Part shown: positions 43,031-53,950 of the stretch, in pieces
Numbering within the stretch: the stretch's first letter is position 1
How the letters are laid out: each line of letters begins with the position of its first letter
Source of the DNA: Ephydatia muelleri
Taxonomy: Eukaryota; Porifera; Demospongiae; Spongillida; Spongillidae
Direction of reading: 5' to 3'
Length of the DNA: 64,000 nucleotides
Assembly: GCA_013339895.1 (NCBI GenBank)
Contig: JABACO010000006.1
Coordinates: forward strand, 1 to 64,000
The notes under the pieces: generated by a model
Seen by the model: only the letters and a program-made list of their open reading frames with translations
The model's database searches: none
Told to the model about the DNA's origin: nothing
Translations under genes and position numbers: made by a program

Positions 43031-46000
43031 ACCTATTCCTCAGCTACTGCCATTCCTCCTATACTTCCATTCAGCCGAGAAGGCACGGCCGGCCGAGACG
43101 GCCAGGCCGCCGAGACGGGCCAGGCCGCCGAGACGGACAGGCCGCCGAGACGGCCAGGCCGCCGGGCCAGGCCGCCGGGCCAGGCCGCGAGACGGCCCAG
43201 GCCGCCGAGACGGCCAGGCCGCCGAGACGGCCAGGCCGCCGAGACGGCCAGGCCGCCGGGCCGGCCGCACGGGGCCAGGCCGCCGAACGGCCAGGCCGCC
43301 GAGACGGCAGGCCGCCGAGAGGCCAGGCCGCCGGGCCAGGCCGCCGGGCCAGGCCGACGAGACGGCCAGGCCGCCGAGACGGCCAGGCCGCAGACGGCCA
43401 GGGCCGCCGAGACGGCCAGGCCGCCGAGACGGCCAGGCGGCCGAGACGACCAGGCCGCCGAGACGGCCAGGGCCCGAGACGGCCAGCAGACGGCCAGGCC
43501 GCCGAGACGGCCAGGCCGCCGAGACGGCCAGGCCGCGGGCCAGGCCGCCGAGGACGGCCAGGCCGCCGAGACGGCCAGGCCGCCGAGACGGCCAGGCGGC
43601 CGGACGGGCAGGCAGCCGGGCCAGCAGCCAAGACGGCCGGGCCGCAGACGGCCAGGCCGCCGGGGAGGAGACGGCAAGGCCGCCGAGACGGGCAGGCCGC
43701 CGGGCCAGGCAGCCAAGACGGGCCAGGCCGACGAGACGGCCAGGCCGCGAGACGGCCAGGGGGCCGGAGACGGCCAGGCCCCGGGCCAGGCGGCCGAGAC
43801 GGCCAGGCCGCCGAGACGGCCAGGCGCCGAGACGGCCAGGCGGCCGAGACGGCCAGGCCGCGAGACGGCCAGGCCGCCGAGACGGCCAGGCGCCGAGACG
43901 GCCAGGCGGCCGAGACGGCCAGGCCGCCGAGACGGCCAGGCCGCCGAGACGGCCAGGCGGCCGAGACGGCCAGGCGGCCGAGACGGCCAGGCCGCCGAGA
44001 CGGCCAGGCCGCGAGACAGACGGCCAGGCCGCCGAGAGGCCAGGCCGCGAGAGGCCAGGCCGCCGAGACGGCCAGGGGGCCGAGACGGCCAGGCCGCCGG
44101 GCCAGGCGGCCGAGACGGCCAGGCCGCCGAGACGGCCAGGCCGCCGAGACGGCCAGGCCGCCGAGACGGCCAGGCGGCCGAGACGGCCAGGCCGCCGAGA
44201 CGGCCAGGCCGCCGAGACGGCCAGGCGGCGAGACGGCCAGGCGGCCGAGACGGCCAGGCCGCCGAGACGGCCAGGCCGCCGAGACAGACGGCCAGGCCGC
44301 CGAGACGGCCAGGCCGCCGAGACGGCCAGGCCGCCGAGACGGCCAGGCCGCCCAGACGACCAGGCCGCGAGACGGCCAGGCCGCCCAGACGACCAGGCCG
44401 CCGAGACGGCCAGGCCGCCGGGCCAGGCCGCCGGGCCAGGCCGCCGAGACGGCCAGGCCGCCGAGACGGCCAGGCCGCCGAGACGGCCAGACGGCCAGGC
44501 CGCCGAGACGGCCAGGCCGCCGAGACGGCCAGGCCGCCGAGACGGCCAGGCGGCCGAGACGGGCAGGCCGCCGGGCCAGGCAGCCAAGACGGCCAGGCCG
44601 CCGAGACGGCCAGGCCGCCGAGACGGGCCGGCCGAGAGACGGGCAGGCCGCCGGGCCAGGCAGCCGAGACGGCCAGGACGCGCGCGAGACGGCCAGGGGC
44701 CGAGACGGCCAGGCCGCCGGGCCAGGCAGCCAAGACGGCCAGGCCGCCGAGACGGCCAGGCCGCCCAGACGACCAGGCCGCCGAGACGGCCAGGCCGCCG
44801 AGACGGCCAGGCGCCGAGACGGCCAGACGGCCAGGCGCCGACGGGCCAGGCCGCCGGAGACGACCAGGCCGCCGAGACGGCCAGGCCGCCGAGACGGCCA
44901 GGCCGCCGAGACGGCCAGGCGCGCCGGGCCAGGCGCCGAGACGGCCAGGCCGCCGAGACGGCCAGGCCGCGAGACGGCCAGCGCCGAGAGCCAGGCCGCC
45001 GAGACGGCCAGGCCGCCGAGACGGCCAGGCGCCGAGAGGCCAGACGGCCAGGACGGCCAGGCAGCCGAGACGGCCAGGCCGCCGAGACGGCCAGACGGCC
45101 AGGCCGCCGAGACGGCCAGGCCGCCGAGACGGCCAGGCGACGAGACGGCCAGACGGCCAGGCGGCCGAGACGGGCCAGGCCGCCGAGACGGCCAGGCCGC
45201 CGAGACGGCCAGGCCGCCGAGAGCCAGGCCGCCGACGGCCAGGCCGCCGAGACGCCAGGCGCCGAGACGGCCAGGCCGACGAGACGGCCAGGCCGCCGGG
45301 CCAGGCCGCCGAGACGGCCAGGCGGCCGAGACGGGCAGGCGCCGGGCCAGGCAGCCAAGACGGCCAGGCCGCCGAGACGGCCAGGCCGCCGAGACGGCCA
45401 GGGGGGCAGAGACGGCAGGCCGCCGGGCCAGGCAGCCAAGACGGCCAGGCAGCCGAGACGGCCAGGCGGCCGAGACGGCCAGCCGCCGGCGGCCGCCGAG
45501 ACGGCCAGGCCGCGAGACGGCCAGGCCGCGAGACGGCCAGGCCGCCGAGACGGCCAGACGGCCAGGCCGCCGAGACGGCCAGGCCGCCGAGACGGCCAGG
45601 CCGCCGAGACGGCCAGACGGCCAGCCGGGAGACGGCCAGGCCGCCGAGACGGCCAGGCCGCCGAGACGGCCAGGCGCCGGGACGGCCAGGCCGCCGAGAG
45701 GCCAGGAGCCGAGACGGCCAGGCCGCCGAGACGGGCAGGCCGCCGAGACGGCCAGAGACGGCCAGGCCGCCGAGACGGCCAGGCCGCCGAGACGGCCAGG
45801 CCGCCGAGACGGCCAGACGGCCAGGACGGCCAGGCAGCCGAGACGGCCAGGCGCCGAGACGGCCAGACGGCCGGCCGCCGAGATGCCAGGCCGCGAGACG
45901 GCCAGGCCGCCGAGACGGCCAGACGGCCGGCGGCCGAGACGGCCAGGCGCCGAGACGGCCAGGCCGCCCGAGACGGCCAGGCCGCGGGACGGCCAGGCCG

Positions 46001-46679
46001 CCGAGACGGCCAGGCCGCCGGACGGCCAGGCCGCCGAGACGGCCAGGCCGCCGAGACGGCCAGGCCGCCGAGACGGCCAGACGGCAGGGGCCGAGACGGC
46101 CAGGCCGCCGAGACGGCCAGGCCGCCGGACGGCCAGGCGCCGGGACGGCCAGGCCGCCGAGACGGCCAGGCCGCCGAGACGGCCAGGCCGCCGAGACGGC
46201 CAGGCCGCCGAGACGGCAGGCCGCCGAGACGGCCAGGCCGCCGAGACGCCAGGCCGCCGAGACGGCCAGGACGGCCAGGACGGCAGGCAGCCGAGACGGC
46301 CAGGCCGCCGAGACGGCCAGACGGCCAGGCCGCCGAGACGGCCAGGCGCGCGAGACGCCAGGCCGCCGAGGGCCAGACGGGCAGGCGGCCGAGACGGCCA
46401 GGCCATGCCGAGACGGCCAGGCCGCCGAGACGGCCAGGCCGCAGAGACGGCCATCCGCGAGACTGCAGGCAGCCGACGGCCAGGCCGCCGAGACGGCCAG
46501 GCGGCCGAGACGGCCAGGCCGACCGGAGACGACCAGGCCTCCTATACGGCCAGGCCTCCTATACTTCCATTCCTCCTATACTGCATTCCTCCTTATACTC
46601 CATTCCTCCTTACTTCCATTCTTCCTATACTTCCATTCCTTCCTATATACTTCCATTCCTCCTATACATACTTTCATTC
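43031..46679. repeat. 17-bp satellite array, GC-rich core inside an AT-richer 17-bp satellite
   Basis: The core (about 43072-46545) is roughly 200 copies of GGCCAGGCCGCCGAGAC with frequent 1-3 base indels. The flanks (43031-43073 and 46565-46679) consist of TTCCATTCCTCCTATAC units, also 17 bp. Aligned, the two units differ at seven positions and all seven are T in the flank and G in the core; every A and C is unchanged. At 46531-46564 two hybrid units GGCCAGGCCTCCTATAC switch from one form to the other in mid-unit. Very long open frames here (up to 1127 codons) arise because the core lacks T and hence stop codons on either strand; they are not genes. Confidence 0.95.
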
Positions 46680-46689
46680 CACACAGAAG

Positions 46690-47880
46690 TGCTGCAAGGC
46701 GAGAATCAGACGCTTTTCACTCGTCACATGTGAAGCCGCAGAGATAATACGCTGTATGTGAGCCTATAGAAGACATAAAGGAAGCTTCACTCCGTTTATT
46801 GTATACAGATGTGACCTATATATACCTCTCCATGAAGCAAAACGTTACGCGCGGGAAAGGCCTATATGTTCTACCGGATGTGGCTAGAAGTCTAGACAGC
46901 TAGGGATATTGCCTTGCTACTGTCTGAGCTGTCAGTTTATGTGTGTAAGAGGTATGGAGAAAACCGTTTTGGTTTATACCTGAATGCGATCATGTTAATT
47001 CATATGGCTGTTCATGTCTTCAAATATTATAATATTCGAAGACGCATGCATTAGGGCTAACGCTCGTGCCATCAGGCTCCTACATTATTTCTATGTAGCC
47101 AGTGGATGAACTTTATGTGTAGTTATATTGGCAGTTAGTGTAGTCCGGCAATCGGGGATGGGAACGAATAGAACGCGTATACAATCATTACGTATTACGT
47201 CGTTGAACAGTAAAATCACACGTGATTTTAACTGTTCGGCGGGCGGAGCCAAATATTGCCGTACACAAGTATAGTGCGAATGAGCAATTCCCCGTTGTAG
47301 GAAAACGTCAATTAACTTACACTAATATGACTTTTCCTCTGTGTTGTCACTAGTAACGGTTTAGATAAACAAAGTGGCTTTAATATAGCACCTGCGGCGC
47401 AATATCGGCTCTGTTGCCCATGAAAGAGTTAATGTTCAATCACACAATGATTTTAGAGAGATCCTATATAAAATCAAAACTTGATTCGACCCGTCAAGCA
47501 TAGTGTACTGGCTGGTATATGGACATATAGCCTATATTATTCTAAATAAAAATGCCCTCTTTGTATTGAAATTTTTGGTCCTGGAGGCAAAATAGTGCTT
47601 TCCGTAGACAAGTGCAGTAGAGGACACGAAAAAGGTTACGTTTCGTCCCTACAAAATGGGGAAAAAAACGCACCGTTTGAACGAAGAACAAACGAGGTGT
47701 AAACTAAGTAGAAACGACCGGATGAACGATTTCGAATTCCCGATTTCGAATACCGTTTAATAGGTCCATGACACTTAATCGTATTGATGGGTTGGAGGGA
47801 GCTTATATCGACCATTTGAAGAAATTTTATGCGAAAAAATATCAAAAATGGTAAGCCGTTTTATTTGCACATGTGTTTTT
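46690..47880. other. Stretch without a recognised gene
   Basis: AT-rich. Contains the palindrome at 47205-47237 and otherwise nothing I can name. Confidence 0.4.
47205..47237. repeat. Near-perfect 33-base palindrome centred on CACGTG
   Basis: GAACAGTAAAATCAC and GTGATTTTAACTGTTC are reverse complements with one bulged base, with ACGTG at the centre. It could be a paired binding site or the relic of a small hairpin element. Confidence 0.6.
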
Positions 47881-47917
47881 ATCCTTAACATCACACATAT
47901 CAACAGTGTTTGCGCCT

Positions 47918-48490
47918 GACCGCAAAATTACAGTTAGGATTTCTGGTGACGGTGCCAAGTTTTCGAGGAGTTCAAGTTTCACACTCTTATCCTACGCTAT
48001 TCTGGTGCCATCAGAGCGATACCCAACTGGACCAGGTAAGATATAACATTAAAGAGCAAATATGTAGGCACCACACCCTTGCAGTAGTGAAAGGAGGTGA
48101 AGATTATGAGACTATCTCGCAAGCAACCTTTGCTGAGATTAACCACCTTCAGCATATGGGATATGTCACTGTGAATGGCGTTCGCTTTCAAATTGAACTC
48201 TTTTTGTCTTCAGACATGAAGGTGGGTATATATTAACAAACATGTTATAAACTGAAATCATGATAAGTGCATATTTCATAAAGTTCATGCATATGGTTCT
48301 TAGTCTTAATGGAGCTAATTCTACATATGCTTGTCCATTCTGTGAAGTTCATCGGGATCACAGGTTAAATATGCCATTCACTGCACACCGCAAAGTGTAT
48401 CAGTATAACTGATGCTATTTTATCAACTAGGTGGAATATGGCAAAGCCAGAAACAGAGTACATCAACACGGTTGCCCATATCGAGAAATG
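47918..48490 (+). pseudogene. Transposase-like family T: central part, four exons
   Basis: Exon 1 (about 47918-48033) reads DRKITVRISGDGAKFSRSSS then FTLLSYAILVPSERYPTGP and ends before GTAAGA. Exon 2 (about 48060-48220) has HHTLAVVKGGEDYETISQAT and VTVNGVRFQIELFLSSDMK, before GTGGGT. Exon 3 (about 48304-48365) has LNGANSTYACPFCEVHRDHR, with a CxxC, before GTTAAA. Exon 4 begins after CTAG with WNMAKPETEYINT. The order matches the middle of a transposase-like family that recurs in this window (50.8-52.2, 58.0-58.4 and 60.5-62.4 kb); I call it family T. The 3' half is missing: sequence resembling the inner end of the giant inverted repeat (GAGAAATGAGCGGTCAACG) follows at once. Confidence 0.65.
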
Positions 48491-49270
48491 AGCGGTCAAC
48501 GTGAGCCCTTCATTAATTTGCGGTTTGCGTAATCACGACATAATTCCGTAATCGTTCCATACACAGTACGGAGAAAGCATACCAAATGTTTTTTACAACT
48601 TAGCTCCTGACAGATTGTTAATGCGGCACATTTGGCAAGATTTTTAAACACATCACCATATTTTTCCCGAATAAGCCCTCGGTTCCATTGAATTGTAGGG
48701 GCCTTTTTTTTCGAATGTTCATGAAGTCAACGGGGTGAGTTCCTCATCACAAAATTCCACAGTCTATTAGGTCAAAACCTTAAAGATCTACTGTTAGCTC
48801 CTGACAGAAACATATAGCTGATACACAAAGCAACTATTCTGCGCTTTTAAACGTAGGTCTTCGTATTTGAAAATTCGGTTCAATACTCCACAGAAGTATT
48901 CCTTTTTGGATTTCATAGTGTCCCCGTCTCGTGCCCACATAAATATACGGACGTACGTACGTTAGGCAACATTACCAAAGGTTTGTTGCTACCTATTGTG
49001 CGCTGCCGCACGCTCATTTAAGTAATTTCTAGGCTACTGCATGGTGAAGCGGTGATGCTGTGTTATGTACTATATATAGTAGCTTGCATTGTACATATCC
49101 CGCGTCGTATCCATAACGCTTACCCACGGCTGCCAGCTCTTGCTGGAGCACTACACTCCTCGGGTATCTTTCGGAATTCCCCCCCACATTCCGTAAATTT
49201 CCGTACACTTCAATTATTCAATCAATCGATGTTTAACACCTCGTTTTAAGTATAAACACCTTGTAATCAC
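48491..49270. other. Stretch without a recognised gene
   Basis: Starts with sequence similar to the inner end of the inverted-repeat arms (compare 62368-62450), then unrecognised AT-rich DNA. Confidence 0.4.
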
Positions 49271-49590
49271 TTATACTACAAAGGATATTGTTCCGCTATA
49301 TGCCGAATGCAGGGAGTGGTTAACGGTGTTATGCTGACATCCTGTTGTGGTAGCCAGCTGGGAGTAAGCTCGCCATTCGTCTGAATACACAATACTTCCA
49401 GGCCGAATGTAAGTTGAAATAATGGGTAGCAGCGTTGCTGCATCCCGTTGCTGAACTTCCACAAGGAAACATTCACCAGTTCCTCGTTCAGTACCCCCAA
49501 AGACCCAGTGGCCATCAACTGCGCGCCCTCTATTGTACTTTCGCCTCCCGAATTTGCTTTCGTCAATCTCGACTTCAACATTTACGCCAC
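49271..49590 (-). pseudogene. Merlin (IS1595/ISXO2-like) transposase fragment
   Basis: Minus strand, one open frame without Met: NVEVEIDESKFGRRKYNRGR, AVDGHWVFGGTERGTGECFL, VEVQQRDAATLLPIISTYIR, PGSIVYSDEWRAYSQLATTT, then HNTVNHS. The first two catalytic acids of the DDE set are visible (IDESK and SDEWRAY). After NHS the sequence diverges, so the HT...E part with the third acid is lost. Merlin elements are the animal relatives of bacterial IS1595/IS1016. Truncated at both ends. No terminal repeats seen. Confidence 0.85.
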
Positions 49591-49940
49591 GGTACCCTGC
49601 ACAGTGGCGTGCACAGTGGCGTGCGCTTAAACCTTGAGCACTGTAGTGTGCATGTAGGCGTATGTTGTTTCTAAATAATGCACACGGTACGGGGGGGGGG
49701 CCGGGAAGGGAAGGGTTAGGTGTATGCCACTAGAAGGCTTAGCGTAGCTTGCTTGAACTGTTCTGTCGCGTTTTGCTGTACATATTTTCTCATTTTGGGT
49801 CGCCAATGTTCAAATATGTACATTATCCCATAGGCACACGTGACACCATAATCGTTTGCAACCCACCCTCCACCTAGCTGACCAACAAGCAAACCAACAG
49901 GTAATGATAAAGAAAAATGCAGTAGTACATCGTGCATGTA

Positions 49941-49942
<2 letters not shown>

Positions 49943-50031
<89 letters not shown>

Positions 50032-50047
50032 GTGTGTGTGTGTGTGT
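49943..50047. repeat. (GT)n microsatellite
   Basis: About 50 GT units with two GC interruptions. Confidence 0.97.
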
Positions 50048-50849
50048 TTTTAATAAGGAGTATTTGTGCATGCTCATATGCATATCTGTGTATGTGTAAA
50101 CATATGGACTAATTTTTTGTTTGTGTATATTTATGTGTGTTCGCATTATGTGTGTTAGATTGTACAATAATGTGGACAACATTTCAACATTTCGCTGCTG
50201 GCAGAACACACTGACGGATCTTGAGCCTGAATGCAATGAATGCAACAGTGAAGCCAGAACAGTGTAAGACTTGTGTGTGTGTGTGTGTGTGTGTGCATGT
50301 GTGTGTGTGCGTAGTTGAGTTAAATTATACATGTTGTCATTGCAGTGGCGCATACGATACCCACATTAGTAGTAAGGTTATGGCCATGTATGGATTTAAA
50401 AATAGGCCTATTAGTATACGATTGGGAAGCGTGATAACCATTATTTTTAGGCTTTGTTTATAAACACATGTGTTTGCGTAAGTAGCTGTTCAGTTATTGT
50501 GAAGAACTAGGGGAGTGGTCCTGCGATGGTATAGTGCATTACAATTGTACCATATTTTTTGATAATAAGTTTCAAAGAGGTCTGCAGAATGCAGAACATT
50601 TACTGATAGCTGAAATGTTGTGTTCAAATTCGCTGTTGCTTCCTACTACCCCCCCCTTCCCAGTATTCACGATTCCTTTTGAAGTATTTTTGTGCCTTTC
50701 TGCAAAGTAGAGAATTAGTCGACATCCTCTGCTCGGTTAGCATTATTTCCATTGCAGGATCTCTCTTGCATGAACTATGATAGCTTCTCTTGGCTACGTC
50801 ATTCAGTTTTTCAACACCTGTGCATGTGAGAGTAAAGTAAATTATTTAG

Positions 50850-52196
50850 CAATTTACACACTGCCTATACCTATACCTTGGCAGCTGAATTGTTTTATAT
50901 TGCCATGCAACCTGATCATATGTGGCATATGCATTGCCATAAGATGCATGTATGGAGTCACTCTATCCTTTTGATAGCCCTGTGCCACAGGAGACAGGGC
51001 AACAAATCTTTGATCCACTGCTTTGCCTTGATGGAGAGGTAGTGCAATTGTAAACATTGTTGCAGCTTGTTTATAGGGTACTTCACCTTTGATTCAATGA
51101 CATCACTGTCTGGTGTCTGACTGCTTATGTTTGTGTGCAGCTCTTCAAAGTCCTAGTAAGCCCATAATATCTCAGAACAGAGCAAGGCATGCTAATTTAG
51201 TACTAATTTCTCACATGTACCTTCCATAGTTGGGTAATGCATTCGCTGCAGTCTTGCGACAAGATGTCTTTGAAATAGGCAGGTAGTTTGGAGTGAACTT
51301 TCCTCATCCCTGCTCCTCCTAGTGATGTCCAATCCAGTGTAGATGAACCAGAGTCCTTTCGCCAAATCTGAAATGGTACACCACATGCCTGGATGCTCTC
51401 CACTAACTTATGGAGCATTGCCCCTTGGAGTGGATCTGCCTGCTTTTTATTGACTTTGACTTCCAACTGTACAGCCTGCAATACTACATTCTCAAGCAGA
51501 ACATCCATAACGCGTAGGAACCAATGCAGCTCATCTGGAACAACATGGTCAAGGTCAATAGGTAGCAGTGGACAGTACTTCATACTGTATGATTCCCTTG
51601 AGTTGCCAGCACATGATTCGATATCCTCGATAGTTCTCGCCTTATGCTGTTTAGAAGTATTCCAACTATAAAATAATAATAATAATACCATTATGAGCAT
51701 TGATAGTTATCTGGACACAGTGTAGCCTTACCGGTCAGTTGATGGCACCAAACACCATATGCAGCATACTTTGAATTTGCTTGTCCAAAACCCAGAAACA
51801 TCAGCAAGAACTACCAAAGCAGATAGGATTTGATCATACAGTCTGCCCTCCTTATAAGCTCCATGTTTGTTCCCTGAGCTTAAAAGGAATCTGAGCTTGT
51901 AACAAATGCTGTTGTTTGTATGAATTTAATTACGCTTCAAACACATTAGACAGCATTGTGTCCTGCAAACACACTAGACCTCCTCTGAAAAGTTCCCACA
52001 AACTGTAAAAGACTGTCCTTTGTCCCAGGTTATGAATTAATTTAGGTACGCACCCCTGAGCTTGTAAGGAGGCAACGAGCTTATAAAGTGGTGCGCTTAT
52101 AAGGAGGGCAGACTGTATAGTGTGCATGTTCACCCTACCTTTAGATCGCCTCCCATATGGAGAAATGGCCCATACATAGGCAGTCATCTTGCTTTT
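50850..52196 (-). pseudogene. Transposase-like family T: first exon and C-terminal half, minus strand
   Basis: First exon at about 52188-52138: MTAYVWAISPYGRRSKG, ending before GTAGGG. A large exon (about 51665-51205) reads PLLPIDLDHVVPDELHWFLR, VMDVLLENVVLQAV, LVESIQACGVPFQIWRKDSG and TLDWTSLGGAGMRKVHSKLP. A further exon (51060-50872) has KDRVTPYMHLMAMHMPHMIR and LHGNIKQFSCQ, before GTATAG. In the sister copy at 60.5 kb the same words occur in the same order (LDHIIVDELHFFLR, EWTSLTGESKKKVLK, YVTPYMHVMVHH). The central exons seen at 47.9 and 58.0 kb are absent here, and a TA-flanked MITE (51839-52115) sits between exon 1 and the next recognised exon. No clear frame breaks in the exons. Function is probably transposition (inference). 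Confidence 0.65.
51839..52115. mobile_element. TA-flanked MITE, about 277 bp
   Basis: Ends CAGTCTGCCCTCCTTATAAG and CTTATAAGGAGGGCAGACTG are perfect 20-bp inverted repeats. TA flanks each end (51837-51838, 52116-52117). The end sequence resembles pogo/Tigger-type TIRs in general style (inference). Inserted in the family-T transposase copy. Confidence 0.9.
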
Positions 52197-52390
52197 TTTT
52201 TTCAAATTGAATTTCAAACACGTTTATAATTTACGATAAATCAGACTGATTGTGAATCTGTGCTTTATAAGATTATACCATGAACCAGTTGTAAACTAAA
52301 ATCAAGACAAAAAGTTAATTTCTACCGCGCATAATTTATTCATAAACGAAGTAGTCATTACGTAATACCTTGCATCATGTTATAATTATT
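52190..52390 (-). promoter_or_regulatory. Shared 5' module of family T (copy at 52.2 kb)
   Basis: Read on the minus strand, it contains GCAAGGTATTACGTAATGAC, a GCGCGGTAGAAATTAA block, TTTTTGTCTTGATTTTAG, ACGTGTTTGAAATTCAATTT and then the ATG of MTAYVWAIS. The same order is found upstream of MTAxVWAIS at 24.4-24.65, 33.96-34.18 and 60.34-60.55 kb. Likely promoter and 5' UTR of the element. Confidence 0.6.
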
Positions 52391-52521
52391 AAAATTATGT
52401 CAGCTAGGTAGGGGTTAATGGTTAGTTAGTGTATCGGTACAATTATAATTGTAATTCAAATTGTCTTGATAGTTACATCACAGCTATTATCAGCTGTGCG
52501 TCACTTGCACTGGAGAAGTGG

Positions 52522-52689
52522 AGCGCATCAATTAGGCACAATGATGCATGCAGGGAGAGCATCAATTAGGCACAATGATGCATGCAGGGAGAGCATCAAT
52601 TAGGCACAATGATGCATGCAGGGAGAGCATCAATTAGGCACAATGATGCATGCAGGGAGAGCATCAATTAGGCACAATGATGCATGCAG
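52522..52689. repeat. 34-bp minisatellite, 5 copies
   Basis: GCATCAATTAGGCACAATGA followed by TGCATGCAGGGAGA repeats five times with a 34-bp period and almost no divergence. Confidence 0.95.
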
Positions 52690-52774
52690 TGATCGAACTA
52701 CGTATGCCCTTCATGCTTTCATCTTCTGAGACGCAGGTGTTTTGGTGAGTATACTATGTGAATTTAGTAGCGTA

Positions 52775-52802
52775 CCCCCCCCCCCCCCCCCCCCCCCCCC
52801 CC
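52775..52802. repeat. Poly-C tract of 28 bases
   Basis: Uninterrupted run of C. Confidence 0.95.
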
Positions 52803-52904
52803 AAGTGGGCTACATGTACATGTCCATAGCTGCATGTGTCCAGCGGCGTAGTCAGTTACATCGACGTATACGTGAATATCACAACAGGAGAAGCAGGCAT
52901 GTTG

Positions 52905-53060
52905 GGCATGTGTGTGTGTGTGTTTGTGTGTGTGAGTGTGTTTGTGTGTGCGTGTGTGTATGTGTGTGTGATTGTGTGTGCGTGTGTGTATGTGTGTGTG
53001 ATTGTGTGTGCGTGTGTGTATGTGTGTGTGTGATTGTGTGTGCGTGTGTATATGTGTGTC
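52905..53060. repeat. GT-rich minisatellite with a ~30-bp higher-order unit
   Basis: GTGTGCGTGTGTGTATGTGT with GTGTGATT repeats at about 30-bp spacing at least three times within a GT-rich run. Confidence 0.85.
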
Positions 53061-53159
53061 ACTGACTGTATATACATGCATCGATAATCTATGATACATG
53101 TACATGTATGTGTGATGTGATTGTGTGCAATCTCGTTATGTGATGTCATCCTCTTCCCA

Positions 53160-53950
53160 GCACCGGATGAATTTGATGCTGTGTCGGTGCAGAATGTGGG
53201 CTCCACCTACATCATTGTGTCTTGGGACTTGCCAACTCACAGTAATGGCATCCTCATCAACTTCAGTTTGTATTGCAATGGTGCTCTGGCGGGTGTCCTG
53301 CCCCTTACTGTGATCAGCTACAACACCACCGGCCTCCTCCCCTTCACTTTGTACATGTACATGTATGTCCTCTCTGCTACTGTGTGCAACATGCGCAAAT
53401 AACAGTGTGCATGGTACATGTATATGATCTGTGCTCAGTACGTTATCTGTTGAACAGGTCCTCCAGTCACGCCCACAGGCACTACACTCCAGTTGGAACG
53501 TGGTGTTGGGCGTCATCAGTGCTGCAGCCAGCCTGCCCAGGTACATTGTGTACACTTCAATCACTTAGTTTGTGTTCCATCTTTCTTTGCTCTTATCCTC
53601 CTTCTTTTCTTTCTCTCCTGTCTCACCTACTCCCTCACTTCCTCCCTCCCTTCCTCCTCCCTTCCTCCCCCTCCCTCCCTCCCCCCTCCATCCCTCTCTC
53701 ACTCCCTCTCTCCTGTCCTCCTATAGTCATGTACATGTACACCAGCAGGGACATCTCTGGCCAAATTACACATACCATTTATCCTCCCTCCCTCTTACCT
53801 CCCTTCACCTTCACCTCCTCACTTTCCCTTGCTCCTCCAGTACATTGTGATTCCAACCTTCTCAGCATGAGGACAGCCCTCCTGGGGGACCCCCTGATCC
53901 TGAGTCAGACACTAATGACATTGTCATCAGCGTATATTTATTAATAAGAT
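53160..53950 (+). pseudogene. Fibronectin-III receptor fragment
   Basis: After a TTCCCAG acceptor at 53160 the plus strand encodes APDEFDAVSVQNVGSTYIIV, SWDLPTHSNGILINFSLYCN and VISYNTTGLLPFTLYMY, a typical FN3 fold order (SW...P...NG.I..F...; Y...GL.PFT.Y). A second exon may start after TTGAACAG at 53459 (PPVTPTGTTLQLERG). A third after CTCCAG at 53840 includes, in one frame, SPPGGPPDPESDTNDIVISV, reminiscent of a juxtamembrane or cytoplasmic part. No membrane segment was found, and the second exon does not read on cleanly. It resembles the usherin-like FN3 repeats of surface receptors; probably a decayed relative of the receptor at 38.3-41.5 kb. Confidence 0.5.

Noticed and set aside
43033..46761. 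Very long open frames (292 to 1127 codons) of Ala-Trp-Pro-Ser-Arg-Arg type
   Set aside because: They come from a 17-bp array almost free of T, which cannot form stop codons; several frames and both strands are open at once and no start or splice context exists.
52764..53105. Pro-rich and His-Thr frames around the poly-C and GT runs
   Set aside because: Low-complexity translation only.
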